In this document: piece after piece, positions 23,901 to 33,986 of the stretch
Layout of the letters: every line of letters starts with the position of its first letter
How positions within the stretch are numbered: the first letter of the stretch is position 1
Source of the DNA: Streptomyces sp. NBC_00102
GTDB lineage: Bacteria > Actinomycetota > Actinomycetes > Streptomycetales > Streptomycetaceae
NCBI RefSeq assembly: GCF_026343115.1
Contig: NZ_JAPEMC010000001.1
Location: 1,364,001-1,428,000 of the forward strand
Length of the DNA: 64,000 nucleotides
Direction of reading: 5' to 3'
Notes under the pieces: generated by a model
Database searches by the model: none
What the model was told of the DNA's origin: nothing
What the model saw: the letters and a program-made list of their open reading frames with translations, nothing else
Program-made: the position numbers and the translations under genes

Positions 23901-25442
23901 GTGACTGCTCTCACTCTCAGCACCGCAGGTGCGGCGACGCTGCGCGCCGACGCACTCGTCGTCGGCCTCGCCAAGGGCTCCAAGGGCCCGGTGCTCGCAC
24001 CGGGCGCCGAGGCCGTGGACAAGGCCTTCGACGGAAAGCTCGCCGCCGTCCTGGAGACCCTGGGTGCCACCGGTGCCGAGGGCGAACTCACCAAGGTTCC
24101 CGCCGCCGCCGGCCTGAAGGCCCCCGTCGTCGTCGCGGTCGGCCTGGGCCAGGTCCCGGACTCGGACGACGCCTGGGACTCCGAGACCCTGCGCCGCGCC
24201 GCCGGTGCCGCCGCCCGCGCCCTGACCGGCGCGAAGAAGGCCGGCTTCGCCCTGCCGGCCTCGACCGTGGAGGACGCCGCCGCCGTCGCCGAAGGCGCCC
24301 TGCTCGGCGCGTACGCCTTCACCGCCTACCAGGGCGGCGAGAACAAGCTCGCCCCCAAGTCGGCCAAGGCCAACGGCCCCAAGCTGCCGCTCGCCGAGGT
24401 GGCGCTGCTCGGCGCCAAGCCGCGCGACAAGGCCTTCAAGGCCGCCGCCGAGCGCGCCGTGGCCGTGGCCGAGGAGATCAACCGCGCCCGCGACCTGATC
24501 AACACCCCGCCGAACGACCTCTTCCCGGAGTCCTTCGCCGCCGTGGCCACCGCCGCCGGCAAGGAGCACGGCATCAAGGTCCAGGTGCTCGACGAGAAGG
24601 CCCTGGTCAAGGGCGGCTACGGCGGCCTGATCGGCGTCGGCCAGGGCGCCGTCCACGGTCCCCGCCTGGTGAAGCTCGCCTACACGCACCCGAAGGCGGA
24701 GAAGACCCTGGCCCTGGTGGGCAAGGGCATCACCTACGACTCGGGCGGCATCTCGCTCAAGCCGGCCGGCCACAACGAGACGATGAAGTGCGACATGAGC
24801 GGCGCCGCCGCCGTGTTCGCCACCGTCGTCGCCGCGTCCCGTCTCGGCCTGCGCGTCAACGTCACCGGCTGGCTGGCGCTCGCGGAGAACATGCCCGGCG
24901 GCAACGCCACCCGCCCGGGTGACGTGCTGCACATGTACAGCGGCAAGACCGTCGAGGTCCTCAACACGGACGCCGAGGGCCGGCTCGTCCTCGCCGACGC
25001 GCTGACCCGCGCCTCCGAAGAGGCCCCGGACGCGATCGTCGACGTGGCGACCCTGACCGGCGCCATGGTGCTGGCGCTCGGCAACCGCACCTTCGGCATC
25101 ATGGCCAACGACGACGCCTTCCGTACGTCGATCCACGAGATCGCCGAGGAGGTCGGCGAGGCCGCCTGGCCGATGCCGCTCCCCGCGGACCTGCGCAAGG
25201 GCATGGACTCCTCGACCGCCGACATCGCCAACATGGGCGAGCGGATGGGCGGCGGCCTGGTGGCCGGTCTGTTCCTGAAGGAGTTCGTCGGCGAGGGCAT
25301 CGCCTGGGCGCACCTGGACATCGCGGGCCCGGCCTTCCACGAGGGCGCGCCGTACGGTTACACCCCCAAGGGCGGCACCGGCTCCTCGGTGCGGACCCTG
25401 GTCCGCCTGGCGGAGCGCACCGCCGCCGGCGACCTGGGCTGA
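23901..25442 (+). CDS. pepA: Leucyl aminopeptidase, M17 family
   Basis: A 513-aa cytosolic dimetal aminopeptidase removing N-terminal residues from peptides. The N-terminal non-catalytic domain (about 1-180) is followed by the catalytic domain, with metal and active-site motifs GKGITYDSGGISLKP and the signature NTDAEGRLVLADAL. The C-terminal segment has MGGGLVAGLFLKEF. TACGAT at about 23828 could be a -10 element. The GTG at 23901 begins MTALTLSTAGAATLRAD. In M. tuberculosis the homologous pepB lies close to dlaT in the same order. Confidence 0.93.
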   Translation: MTALTLSTAGAATLRADALVVGLAKGSKGPVLAPGAEAVDKAFDGKLAAVLETLGATGAEGELTKVPAAAGLKAPVVVAVGLGQVPDSDDAWDSETLRRAAGAAARALTGAKKAGFALPASTVEDAAAVAEGALLGAYAFTAYQGGENKLAPKSAKANGPKLPLAEVALLGAKPRDKAFKAAAERAVAVAEEINRARDLINTPPNDLFPESFAAVATAAGKEHGIKVQVLDEKALVKGGYGGLIGVGQGAVHGPRLVKLAYTHPKAEKTLALVGKGITYDSGGISLKPAGHNETMKCDMSGAAAVFATVVAASRLGLRVNVTGWLALAENMPGGNATRPGDVLHMYSGKTVEVLNTDAEGRLVLADALTRASEEAPDAIVDVATLTGAMVLALGNRTFGIMANDDAFRTSIHEIAEEVGEAAWPMPLPADLRKGMDSSTADIANMGERMGGGLVAGLFLKEFVGEGIAWAHLDIAGPAFHEGAPYGYTPKGGTGSSVRTLVRLAERTAAGDLG

Positions 25443-25470
25443 CCACCCGCCGGTCCACTGTGACCAAAGT

Positions 25471-25504
25471 CGTACAGCCCCGGGCGGATGTCCGGGGCTG
25501 TACG
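25471..25504 (+). terminator. Terminator of pepA
   Basis: A 13-bp perfect stem (CGTACAGCCCCGG at 25471-25483 pairs with 25492-25504), 29 bp after the stop codon. Confidence 0.8.
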
Positions 25505-25796
25505 CATTGAGTGCGCCGTACGCACCGGGGCACGCACCGTCCGGCGGGTTTCGCTCAGGACGAACTCGGCTGAATCCATGCGTTTCTACGCGGAACCGGC
25601 CTGTGGCAATTCCCCCGGAGCCCCGTCCCGAACGGGCCCCGCGTCCCGTCGGCGGTCAACAAGTGCGAAGATGGGTCCTCGGCAGGACAGGGCCCCCACC
25701 ACAGGGCCGAACGACTCAAGCGGCCGAACACCAGCCGACCGGCCGGTCACACCCCACGGGGCCCGGCGTACGGCGCACATGCATGGAGGACGTGAC
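25505..25796 (+). other. Non-coding upstream region of lpd
   Basis: About 290 bp between the pepA terminator and the lpd start. No reading frame has convincing codon bias and no strong palindrome is visible. It probably holds the lpd promoter; I could not place the elements. Confidence 0.5.
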
Positions 25797-27185
25797 GTGG
25801 CGAACGACGCCAGCACCGTTTTCGACCTAGTGATCCTCGGCGGTGGCAGTGGCGGTTACGCCGCAGCCCTGCGCGGAGCGCAGCTGGGCCTGGACGTCGC
25901 CCTGATCGAGAAGGGCAAGGTCGGCGGCACCTGCCTGCACAACGGCTGCATCCCGACCAAGGCGCTGCTGCACGCCGGCGAGATCGCCGACCAGGCGCGC
26001 GAGGCCGAGCAGTTCGGTGTCAAGGCCACTTTCGAGGGCATCGACATCGAGGCCGTCCACAAGTACAAGGACGAAGTGATCTCCGGCCTGTACAAGGGCC
26101 TGCAGGGTCTCATCGCCTCGCGCAAGGTGACGTACATCGAGGGTGAGGGCCGCCTGTCGTCCCCGACCTCGGTGGACGTGAACGGCGAGCGGGTGCAGGG
26201 CCGCCACGTCGTGCTGGCGACCGGCTCCGTGCCGCGCTCGCTGCCGGGCCTGGAGATCGACGGCAACCGCATCATCTCCTCGGACCACGCGCTGAAACTG
26301 GACCGTGTCCCGAAGTCGGCCATCGTGCTCGGCGGCGGCGTCATCGGCGTCGAGTTCGCCTCGGCGTGGAAGTCCTTCGGCACCGACGTGACCATCGTCG
26401 AGGGCCTGAAGCACCTGGTCCCGGTCGAGGACGAGAACAGCTCGAAGCTTCTGGAGCGCGCGTTCCGCAAGCGCGGCATCAAGTTCAACCTCGGCACCTT
26501 CTTCGACAAGGCCGAGTACACGCAGGACGGCGTCCGCGTGACCCTCGCCGACGGCAAGACCTTCGAGGCCGAGGTGCTGCTGGTCGCGATCGGCCGCGGC
26601 CCGGTGTCGCAGGGTCTCGGCTACGAGGAGGCCGGGGTCGCCATGGACCGCGGTTACGTCCTCGTCGACGAGTACATGCAGACCAACGTGCCCACCATCT
26701 CGGCCGTGGGCGACCTCGCCCCGACCCTCCAGCTCGCGCACGTCGGCTTCGCCGAGGGCATCCTCGTCGCGGAGCGGCTGGCCGGCCTGAAGGTCGTCCC
26801 GATCGACTACGACGGCGTGCCGAAGGTGACGTACTGCCACCCCGAGGTCGCCTCCGTCGGTATCTCCGAGGCCAAGGCCAAGGAGATCTACGGTGCGGAC
26901 AAGGTCGTCGCCCTCAAGTACAACCTGGCGGGCAACGGCAAGAGCAAGATCCTGAAGACCGCGGGCGAGATCAAGCTCGTCCAGGTCAAGGACGGTGCCG
27001 TGGTCGGCGTCCACATGGTCGGCGACCGCATGGGCGAGCAGGTCGGCGAAGCACAGCTGATCTACAACTGGGAGGCGCTGCCGGCCGAGGTCGCGCAGCT
27101 CATCCACGCCCACCCGACCCAGAACGAGGCCATGGGCGAGGCCCACCTCGCGCTGGCCGGCAAGCCGCTCCACTCCCACGACTGA
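25797..27185 (+). CDS. lpdA: Dihydrolipoyl dehydrogenase (E3)
   Basis: A 462-aa FAD enzyme that reoxidises the dihydrolipoyl groups of 2-oxoacid dehydrogenase complexes with NAD+. The FAD motif LGGGSGGYAAALRG is at the N-terminus, the redox disulfide is GGTCLHNGCIPTK, the NAD-binding motif is LGGGVIGVEFA, and the His-Glu pair is in HAHPTQNEAMGEA. GGAGGA at 25785-25790 fixes the GTG at 25797. It lies 56 bp upstream of the E2 gene and is surely one operon with it. With AceE (30136) it forms the PDH complex, and it may also serve 2-oxoglutarate dehydrogenase. Confidence 0.95.
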   Translation: MANDASTVFDLVILGGGSGGYAAALRGAQLGLDVALIEKGKVGGTCLHNGCIPTKALLHAGEIADQAREAEQFGVKATFEGIDIEAVHKYKDEVISGLYKGLQGLIASRKVTYIEGEGRLSSPTSVDVNGERVQGRHVVLATGSVPRSLPGLEIDGNRIISSDHALKLDRVPKSAIVLGGGVIGVEFASAWKSFGTDVTIVEGLKHLVPVEDENSSKLLERAFRKRGIKFNLGTFFDKAEYTQDGVRVTLADGKTFEAEVLLVAIGRGPVSQGLGYEEAGVAMDRGYVLVDEYMQTNVPTISAVGDLAPTLQLAHVGFAEGILVAERLAGLKVVPIDYDGVPKVTYCHPEVASVGISEAKAKEIYGADKVVALKYNLAGNGKSKILKTAGEIKLVQVKDGAVVGVHMVGDRMGEQVGEAQLIYNWEALPAEVAQLIHAHPTQNEAMGEAHLALAGKPLHSHD

Positions 27186-27241
27186 TCCAGTCCCGGGCGA
27201 CGACCGACCACTTCCGCAATTCGTAAGGAGCAACCGAAACC

Positions 27242-29017
27242 ATGTCGGTTTCCGTAACCCTTCCGGCGCTCGGCGAGAGCGTCACCGAGGGCACTGTCAC
27301 CCGCTGGCTGAAGGCCGAGGGCGAGCGCGTCGAGGCTGACGAGCCGTTGCTGGAGGTCTCGACCGACAAGGTCGACACCGAGATCCCGGCCCCCGTCTCC
27401 GGCATCCTGGCCTCCATCAAGGTCGCCGAGGACGAGTCCGTCGAGGTCGGCGCCGAGCTGGCCATCATCGACGACGGCTCCGGCGCCCCCGCGCCCGCCG
27501 CCGCCCCGGCCGAGGCTGCCGCTCCGGCCGCCGCGCCCGTCGCCGAGGCGCCCGCCGCCCCGGTCGCCGAGGCTCCTGCCCCGGCCGCGGAGGCCCCCGC
27601 CGCCGCGTCCTCCGCCGAGGGCACCGACGTCACCCTCCCCGCGCTCGGCGAGAGCGTCACCGAGGGCACCGTCACCCGCTGGCTGAAGGAGGTCGGCGAG
27701 GAGGTCACGGAGGACGAGCCCCTGCTCGAGGTCTCCACGGACAAGGTCGACACCGAGATCCCGGCCCCGGTCTCCGGCGTGCTGCTGGAGATCGTCGTCG
27801 CCGAGGACGAGACCGCCGAGGTCGGCGCCAAGCTCGCCGTCATCGGTGCCAAGGGCGCCGCTCCGGCCGCCGCTCCGGCTCCGGCCGCCGCTGCCCCGGC
27901 TCCGGCCGCCGCTCCGGCTCCGGCCGCCGCTCCGGCTCCCGCGGCTCCGGCCGCCCCGGCTCCGGTCGCTGCCCCGGCTCCGGCTCCGGTCGCCGCTCCG
28001 GCTCCGGTCGCCGCTCCGGCCCCGGCTGCCGCTCCGGCTCCGGTCGCCGCCCCGGCTCCGGTCACCCCGGCCGCGGCCTCCGGCGACGACGGCGCGTACG
28101 TCACGCCGCTGGTCCGCAAGCTCGCCTCGGAGAACGGCGTCGACCTGGGCGCGGTGAAGGGCACCGGTGTCGGTGGCCGTATCCGCAAGCAGGACGTCAT
28201 CGCCGCCGCGGAGGCCGCCAAGGCCGCCGCCGCTCCGGCCCCCGCTGCCGCCGCCGCTCCGGCCGCCTCCAAGGCGCCGAAGCTGGAGGCGTCGCCGCTG
28301 CGCGGTCAGACCGTCAAGATGACCCGCATGCGCAAGGTCATCGGCGAGAACATGATGAAGGCGCTGCACTCGCAGGCCCAGCTGACCTCGGTCGTCGAGG
28401 TCGACATCACCAAGCTGATGAAGCTGCGCAACCAGGCGAAGGCCGCGTTCGCCGCCCGTGAGGGCGTCAAGCTCTCCCCGATGCCGTTCTTCGTGAAGGC
28501 GGCGGCCCAGGCGCTGAAGGCCCACCCGGTCATCAACGCCCGGATCAACGAGGCCGAGGGCACCATCACGTACTTCGACTCGGAGAACATCGGCATCGCC
28601 GTGGACGCCGAGAAGGGTCTGATGACCCCGGTCATCAAGGGTGCGGGCGACCTGAACATCGCCGGTATCTCGAAGAAGACCGCCGAGCTGGCCGGCAAGG
28701 CCCGCGGTGGCGGCCTCACCCCGGACGACATGTCGGGTGCGACCTTCACCATCAGCAACACCGGTTCGCGCGGTGCGCTGTTCGACACCGTCATCGTGCC
28801 CCCGAACCAGGCCGCCATCCTGGGCATCGGTGCCACGGTGAAGCGCCCGGCCGTCATCGAGACCGCCGAGGGCACCGTCATCGGCATCCGTGACATGACG
28901 TACCTCTCGCTCTCCTACGACCACCGTCTGGTGGACGGCGCGGACGCCGCCCGTTACCTGACCTCGGTCAAGGCGATCCTGGAGGCCGGTGAGTTCGAGG
29001 TCGAGCTCGGCCTCTGA
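27242..29017 (+). CDS. sucB: Dihydrolipoamide acyltransferase (E2) with two lipoyl domains
   Basis: A 591-aa E2 component. Two lipoyl domains (about 1-77 and 128-202), each with the lipoylated lysine in [12 protein letters not shown], are separated by Ala/Pro-rich linkers. A long Ala-Pro linker (about 205-280) leads to the peripheral subunit-binding domain ([16 protein letters not shown]) and the catalytic core (about 355-591), with the active-site DHRLVDG near the C-terminus. It is often annotated as 2-oxoglutarate dehydrogenase E2, but in actinobacteria the equivalent DlaT serves pyruvate dehydrogenase. Location beside lpd and aceE supports the latter. AAGGAG lies a few bases before the ATG. 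Confidence 0.93.
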   Translation: MSVSVTLPALGESVTEGTVTRWLKAEGERVEADEPLLEVSTDKVDTEIPAPVSGILASIKVAEDESVEVGAELAIIDDGSGAPAPAAAPAEAAAPAAAPVAEAPAAPVAEAPAPAAEAPAAASSAEGTDVTLPALGESVTEGTVTRWLKEVGEEVTEDEPLLEVSTDKVDTEIPAPVSGVLLEIVVAEDETAEVGAKLAVIGAKGAAPAAAPAPAAAAPAPAAAPAPAAAPAPAAPAAPAPVAAPAPAPVAAPAPVAAPAPAAAPAPVAAPAPVTPAAASGDDGAYVTPLVRKLASENGVDLGAVKGTGVGGRIRKQDVIAAAEAAKAAAAPAPAAAAAPAASKAPKLEASPLRGQTVKMTRMRKVIGENMMKALHSQAQLTSVVEVDITKLMKLRNQAKAAFAAREGVKLSPMPFFVKAAAQALKAHPVINARINEAEGTITYFDSENIGIAVDAEKGLMTPVIKGAGDLNIAGISKKTAELAGKARGGGLTPDDMSGATFTISNTGSRGALFDTVIVPPNQAAILGIGATVKRPAVIETAEGTVIGIRDMTYLSLSYDHRLVDGADAARYLTSVKAILEAGEFEVELGL

Positions 29018-29046
29018 ACGACCCTGCTGTAACGAGCCTCACCAGC

Positions 29047-29084
29047 GGCGCCCCCGTCCGGACCACCTCCCGGGCGGGGGCGCC
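29047..29084 (+). terminator. Terminator of the lpd-E2 operon
   Basis: GGCGCCCCCG (29047-29056) pairs with CGGGGGCGCC (29075-29084), 30 bp after the E2 stop codon. Confidence 0.82.
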
Positions 29085-29191
29085 GCCGTATTGTCTTAGG
29101 GGTATCCGGCGGATCACTGCCGGTCAACACCACGGGCCTCAGCGACCGTGGCCGGTCCCAGGCGGCACCGGTTCGCCCGAAGGAGCACCTC

Positions 29192-29815
29192 ATGACCCCG
29201 CCCGTCGTCCACTCGCTGCGCGAGCAGATCCGCGAGCACATCGTGGACGGGATCGTCAGCGGGCGCTGGAAGCCGGGCGAGCGGATCGTGGAGCGGCGGA
29301 TCGCCACCGAGCTGGAGGTCAGTCAGACGCCGGTGCGCGAGGCGCTGCGGGAGCTGGAGACGCTGCGGCTGATCGAGTCGGCGCCCAACAAGGGCGTCCG
29401 GGTCCGCAGTCTCACCGCCGCGGACCTGGAGGAGAGCTATCCCGTGCGTGCGGGTCTGGAGCAGATCGCGGCGGAGCTGGCGGCCCCCGCCCTCGTCGCG
29501 GACTGCTCGGCCCTCCAGCCGCACGTGACGGCCCTCTACGAGGCCGACCGGGCGGCCGACGGGGAGGCGCAGGTGCGCCACACGGTGGGCTTCCACCGGG
29601 AGCTGGTGCGGGCGGCGGGGAACGCGGTGCTGCTGCACACCTGGGAGGGGCTGGGCATCGAGGTGTTCACGGCTCTGTCGATCCGCTGGCTGGGCACGGT
29701 GCAGAAGTCGTACGCGGAGGAGCACGAGGCGCTCATCGACGCGTTCCTGCGGCAGGACCCGCAGATCGGCCCCTTGGTCAAGGCGCACGTGCTGGGCTGC
29801 GCGCCGCGCGCCTGA
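29192..29815 (+). CDS. GntR-family regulator with FCD ligand domain
   Basis: A 207-aa repressor-type protein. The N-terminal winged HTH (about 5-70) reads SLREQIREHIVDGIVSGRWK and VSQTPVREALRELE. The C-terminal all-helical FCD domain (about 80-200) binds a small carboxylate or metal-bound effector in this family. AAGGAG precedes the ATG at 29192 by seven bases. It is flanked by the E2 gene and aceE. The 17-bp palindrome in the aceE promoter is a natural candidate operator, which would make this a PdhR-like control protein, but that is inference from position only. Confidence 0.88.
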   Translation: MTPPVVHSLREQIREHIVDGIVSGRWKPGERIVERRIATELEVSQTPVREALRELETLRLIESAPNKGVRVRSLTAADLEESYPVRAGLEQIAAELAAPALVADCSALQPHVTALYEADRAADGEAQVRHTVGFHRELVRAAGNAVLLHTWEGLGIEVFTALSIRWLGTVQKSYAEEHEALIDAFLRQDPQIGPLVKAHVLGCAPRA

Positions 29816-30135
29816 GGACCCCTCGCGCGGGCGGACGTACGGGAGGGGCGCTACTTGTTGTTTCTCACGTCCGCATTGCTCCCAGGTTTCGCATCTGTCA
29901 CCGTCGTCGCTCTTCCGAGCAATCAGTGACCGTTTTAGGCTGCTTTTTCCCGTCACTCCGTGCCCCATTCGGCGGCACCCCATGCCATTTTCTTCATATC
30001 GAGAAGTTTTCCTCTTCAACCCTTTGATCGATCATCGATCAGGGATTTACAGTTCTGGGCGGGCCCACCGGCCCGTCGCCCTGTCCTGCCAGCCAGGGAC
30101 TTCTCCACCCCCTCCCACTCCGGAAGGCGGCGATC
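29816..30135 (+). promoter_or_regulatory. aceE upstream region, AT-rich for this genome
   Basis: This 320-bp non-coding stretch (especially 29855-30055) is markedly AT-richer than its surroundings, with runs such as GCTTTTTCCC and CATTTTCTTCATAT. A promoter fits the sequence: TTGATC at 30024-30029, an 18-bp spacer and TACAGT at 30048-30053. The palindrome listed next overlaps its -35 element. No second gene is visible. Confidence 0.6.
30025..30041. promoter_or_regulatory. Perfect 17-bp operator-like palindrome at the aceE promoter
   Basis: TGATCGATCATCGATCA is a perfect 8-1-8 inverted repeat. It covers most of the predicted -35 element (30024-30029) and the start of the spacer, so a bound protein would block transcription of aceE. 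Size and symmetry suit a dimeric GntR-type regulator; the gene just upstream encodes one. Confidence 0.65.
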
Positions 30136-32817
30136 ATGACCGACCCCGTAGGAAAGCGTCCGAGCGAACTCGACCAGTTCCCGGACCGCGACCCCGAAGA
30201 GACCGCCGAATGGGCGGCCTCTCTGGACGCCGTGACCAAGGCCGCGGGGCCGCATCGCGCCGCGTACCTGATGAGGCGTTCGCTCGAACACGCCGAAGGC
30301 GCCGGTCTCGCGCTGCCCAAGCTGCTGGAGACCGACTACGTCAACTCCATCCCGACCGCCGCCGAGCCCGAGTTCGACGGCGACCTGGAGATGGAATCCC
30401 GCATCACCGCCTGGAACCGCTGGAACGCGGCGGCCATGGTGACCCGCGGGGCGAAGTACGGCGTCGGCGGCCACATCGCCACGTTCGCGTCGGCCGCCTG
30501 GCTGTACGAGACGGGCTTCAACCACTTCTTCCGCGGCAAGGAGGGGGACGGCTCCGGTGACCAGCTCTACATCCAGGGCCACGCCTCCCCCGGCATCTAC
30601 GCCCGCGCCTTCCTCGACGGCCGGCTGAGCGAGCAGCAGCTCGACAACTTCCGCCAGGAGTCGGGCGGCGACGGCCTGCCGTCCTACCCGCACCCGCGGC
30701 GTCTGCCCTGGCTGTGGGAGTTCCCCACCGTGTCGATGGGCCTCGGCCCGCTGTCGGCGATCTACCAGGCGCGCTTCAACCGCTACCTGGCCAACCGCAA
30801 CATCAAGGACACGTCGAACTCGCACGTCTGGGCCTTCCTGGGCGACGGCGAGATGGACGAGCCCGAGTCGACGGCCGCCCTGGCGCTCGCCGCCCGTGAG
30901 GGCCTCGACAACCTGACCTTCGTCATCAACTGCAACCTGCAGCGTCTCGACGGTCCGGTCCGCGCCAACTTCCGCGTGGTCCAGGAGCTGGAAGGCGCCT
31001 TCCGCGGCGCCGGCTGGAACGTCGTCAAGACGCTCTGGGGCAACGCGTGGGACGAGCTGTTCCAGCTCGACACCACGGGTGCGCTGGTCCGCCGCCTCCG
31101 CGAGGTCCCGGACGCCCAGTTCCAGACGTACGCCACCCGTGACGTCGCGTACATCCGCGAGCACTTCTTCGGCGCCGAGCCCGCGCTCGTCGAGCTGGCG
31201 AAGCTGCTCACCGACGCGAAGATCGCCGAGTGTTTCTACACCTCGCGCGGCGGCCACGAGGCCCGCAAGGTCTACGCGGCGTACAAGGCTGCCCTGGAGC
31301 ACAAGGGCGGCCCGACCGTGATCCTCGCCCAGACGGTGAAGGGCTTCACGCTCGGCAAGGGCTTCGAGTCCAAGAACGCCAACCACCAGATGAAGAAGCT
31401 GTCCCTGGACGAGTTCAAGGACATGCGCGAGCTGCTCGGCCTGCCGATCCCGGACAGCGCCTTCGAGAGCGGTGTGGTGCCTTACGGCCACCCCGGCGCC
31501 GACTCCCCCGAGGTCCGCTACCTCCAGGAGCGCCGCGCGGCCCTCGGTGGCCCCGCCCCCGCCCGCCGGGTGCACGCCGCGGCCCTGCCGCAGCCCGAGG
31601 AGCGCGCGTTCGCCGCACTGAAGAAGGGTTCCGGCAAGCAGGAGATGGCCACCACCATGGCCTTCGTCCGCCTCGCCAAGGACCTGATGCGGGACAAGGA
31701 GACCGGCAAGCGCTGGGTTCCGATCGTCCCGGACGAGGCCCGTACCTTCGGTATGGAGTCGCTCTTCCCGTCGGCCGGCATCTACTCGCCGCTGGGCCAG
31801 ACGTACGAGCCGGTCGACCGCGACCAGCTGATGTACTACAAGGAAGCCAAGGACGGCCAGATCCTCAACGAGGGGATCACCGAGGCCGGCTCCATGGCGG
31901 ACTTCATCGCCGCGTCCACGTCGTACGCGACGCACGGCGAGACGATGATCCCGTTCTACATCTTCTACTCGATGTTCGGCTGGCAGCGGACCGGCGACCA
32001 GATGTGGCAGCTCGCCGACCAGCTCGGCAAGGGCTTCATCGTCGGGGCCACCGCGGGCCGTACGACCCTGACGGGTGAGGGCCTCCAGCACGCGGACGGC
32101 CACTCGCACCTGATCGCGGCCACGAACCCGGCGTCGCTCAACTACGACCCGGCCTTCGCGTACGAGATCGCGGTGATCGTCAAGGAGGGTCTGCGCCGGA
32201 TGTACGGCGAGCCCGTCGAGGGCGAGGACTCCAACGTCTTCTACTACCTGACGGTCTACAACGAGCCGAAGCCGCAGCCCGCGATGCCGGAAGGCGTCGA
32301 GGAGGGCATCGTCAAGGGCCTGTACCGCTTCAAGGAGGGCACGCCGGCCAAGGCCGACGCGCCGCGCCTGCAGCTGCTGGCCTCCGGTACCGCCATCCAC
32401 TGGGCCCTGGAGGCCCAGGAGCTGCTGGCCGCCGACTGGGGCGTCACCGCCGACGTCTGGTCCGCCACCTCGTGGGGCGAGCTGCGCCGCGACGCGCTGG
32501 AGGCCGACGCCGCGCTGCTGCGCGGCGAGGAGCGGGTGCCGTACGTGACGCAGGCGCTGGCCGGTGCCCCCGGCCCGGTGCTCGCGGTCAGCGACTGGAT
32601 GCGCCAGGTTCCGGACCAGATCAGCCAGTGGGTGGAGCAGGACTGGTCCTCGCTCGGTACGGACGGCTTCGGCCTCTCCGACACCCGCGACGCCGCCCGC
32701 CGCCACTTCGGTGTCGACGCGCAGTCGGTCGTCGTCGCCGCCCTGGCCCAGCTCGCCAAGCGCGGCGAGGTCCCGGCCTCCGCGATCAAGGAGGCCCGGG
32801 AGCGCTACGGACTCTGA
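30136..32817 (+). CDS. aceE: Pyruvate dehydrogenase E1, homodimeric type
   Basis: An 893-aa thiamine-diphosphate enzyme that decarboxylates pyruvate and acetylates the E2 lipoyl arm. It is the single-chain AceE type: the ThDP/Mg motif [10 protein letters not shown] is at about 236-245, preceded by AFLG, and the transketolase-like pyrimidine domain begins around residue 495 ([14 protein letters not shown]). Length matches the family. The AceE type differs from the two-subunit alpha/beta E1 of branched-chain complexes, so the substrate is pyruvate. GGAAGG lies before the ATG. It is transcribed alone and ends in a strong terminator. Confidence 0.95.
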   Translation: MTDPVGKRPSELDQFPDRDPEETAEWAASLDAVTKAAGPHRAAYLMRRSLEHAEGAGLALPKLLETDYVNSIPTAAEPEFDGDLEMESRITAWNRWNAAAMVTRGAKYGVGGHIATFASAAWLYETGFNHFFRGKEGDGSGDQLYIQGHASPGIYARAFLDGRLSEQQLDNFRQESGGDGLPSYPHPRRLPWLWEFPTVSMGLGPLSAIYQARFNRYLANRNIKDTSNSHVWAFLGDGEMDEPESTAALALAAREGLDNLTFVINCNLQRLDGPVRANFRVVQELEGAFRGAGWNVVKTLWGNAWDELFQLDTTGALVRRLREVPDAQFQTYATRDVAYIREHFFGAEPALVELAKLLTDAKIAECFYTSRGGHEARKVYAAYKAALEHKGGPTVILAQTVKGFTLGKGFESKNANHQMKKLSLDEFKDMRELLGLPIPDSAFESGVVPYGHPGADSPEVRYLQERRAALGGPAPARRVHAAALPQPEERAFAALKKGSGKQEMATTMAFVRLAKDLMRDKETGKRWVPIVPDEARTFGMESLFPSAGIYSPLGQTYEPVDRDQLMYYKEAKDGQILNEGITEAGSMADFIAASTSYATHGETMIPFYIFYSMFGWQRTGDQMWQLADQLGKGFIVGATAGRTTLTGEGLQHADGHSHLIAATNPASLNYDPAFAYEIAVIVKEGLRRMYGEPVEGEDSNVFYYLTVYNEPKPQPAMPEGVEEGIVKGLYRFKEGTPAKADAPRLQLLASGTAIHWALEAQELLAADWGVTADVWSATSWGELRRDALEADAALLRGEERVPYVTQALAGAPGPVLAVSDWMRQVPDQISQWVEQDWSSLGTDGFGLSDTRDAARRHFGVDAQSVVVAALAQLAKRGEVPASAIKEARERYGL

Positions 32818-32842
32818 TCCGTACCCCTGACACCAGGCCCAG

Positions 32843-32884
32843 AACGGCGGGGCCCCTCCGGAACACCGGAGGGGCCCCGCCGTT
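32843..32884 (+). terminator. aceE terminator
   Basis: A perfect 19-bp stem (32843-32861 pairs with 32866-32884) with an ACAC-type four-base loop, followed by TT. Confidence 0.9.
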
Positions 32885-32928
32885 TTCCGGCGTGTCCCGA
32901 AGGCCGCCCCTTCGGGAAGAATGGGCGC

Positions 32929-33921
32929 ATGCGCGCAGCCCGACTGATCACCATGGTGCTGCTCCTCCAGTCCCGGCCCGGGATGACCGCCGCAGAACTG
33001 GCGGCGGAGCTGGAGGTGTCGGAGCGGACCGTCCTGCGGGACGCGGCGGCGCTCTCCGAGGCGGGCGTCCCGGTGTACGCGGAGCGCGGCCGGACCGGCG
33101 GCTACCACCTCGTCGACGGCTACCGCACCCGCCTCACCGGCCTCGCCCGGGGCGAGGCCGAGGCGCTCTTCCTCTCGGGGCTGCCCACCGCCCTGCGCGA
33201 TCTGGGGCTCCAGGACGCCGCGTCCGCCGCCCGGCTCAAGGTGGCCGCCGCCCTGACGCCCGCACTGCGGGACACCCCGCGCACGGTGGCCGGGCGCTTC
33301 CACCTGGACGCCCCCGGCTGGTTCCAGGACCCGGTGGCCCCGGCGCTGCTGCCCGCCCTCGCGGAGGCCGTCCGCGACGACCTCACGCTCCGGACCCGGT
33401 ACCGGCGGGGCGGCGCCGAGGCGGACCGGGCCCTGCTCCCGTACGGGCTCGTGCTGAAGGCGGGCGTCTGGTACCTCTGCGCCCGGGTCGCGGACCCGGT
33501 GGAGCCCTCCTCCGTCCAGGACGGCTTCCGGGTGTACCGGGTCGACCGGTTCGTCTCCGCGGAGCCGGACGGCGGGCGGTTCGAGCGGGACGCGGATTTC
33601 GACCTGGCCGGGTTCTGGGCCGAGCGGTCCGCCCGGTTCGCCCGCTCGCTGCTCGCGTCCGAGGTGACCGTACGGGTCTCCGGGGCGGGTGCGGGGCGGC
33701 TCCCGCATCTGGTGGACCGGAGGGCCGCCGAGGAGGCGCTGGCCGCCGCCGGACCGCCGGACGGCGACGGGTGGCGCACGGTCACCCTGCCGGTGGAGTC
33801 GCCCCAGGTGGCGTACGAACAGCTGCTGGCGCTGGGCGCGGAGGCGGAGGTGCTGGCGCCGCCCGCGCTGCGCGCCCGCTTCCGCGAGGCGGCGGCGCGG
33901 ATGCACGGACGCTACCGCTGA
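32929..33921 (+). CDS. HTH/WYL-domain transcriptional regulator (YafY type)
   Basis: A 330-aa regulator. The N-terminal HTH_11 domain (about 1-60) reads SRPGMTAAELAAELEVSERTVLRD and a DeoR-like wing follows (ERGRTGGYHL). The WYL domain (about 140-220) and the WCX C-terminal region bind ligand in this family; the core here is VLKAGVWYLCARV. AAGAAT six bases before the ATG suggests a leaderless mRNA. No adjacent gene points to a target. The next gene starts 65 bp downstream on the same strand. Confidence 0.87.
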   Translation: MRAARLITMVLLLQSRPGMTAAELAAELEVSERTVLRDAAALSEAGVPVYAERGRTGGYHLVDGYRTRLTGLARGEAEALFLSGLPTALRDLGLQDAASAARLKVAAALTPALRDTPRTVAGRFHLDAPGWFQDPVAPALLPALAEAVRDDLTLRTRYRRGGAEADRALLPYGLVLKAGVWYLCARVADPVEPSSVQDGFRVYRVDRFVSAEPDGGRFERDADFDLAGFWAERSARFARSLLASEVTVRVSGAGAGRLPHLVDRRAAEEALAAAGPPDGDGWRTVTLPVESPQVAYEQLLALGAEAEVLAPPALRARFREAAARMHGRYR

Positions 33922-33986
33922 GAGCCCCTCGGGGCACCGCGGCTCCGCGTGCGGGGGCCGCCGCCGCGGCCGATGCTGTACCCGTG

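Noticed and set aside
27850..28080. Ala-Pro repeats in E2 considered as a separate repeat element
   Set aside because: They encode the flexible linker expected between lipoyl and subunit-binding domains of E2 proteins.
30016..33906. 1296-codon open frame antisense to aceE and the WYL gene
   Set aside because: It is an antisense shadow of two well-identified proteins, and its translation is an Arg/Gly/Val/His-rich mixture without motifs.
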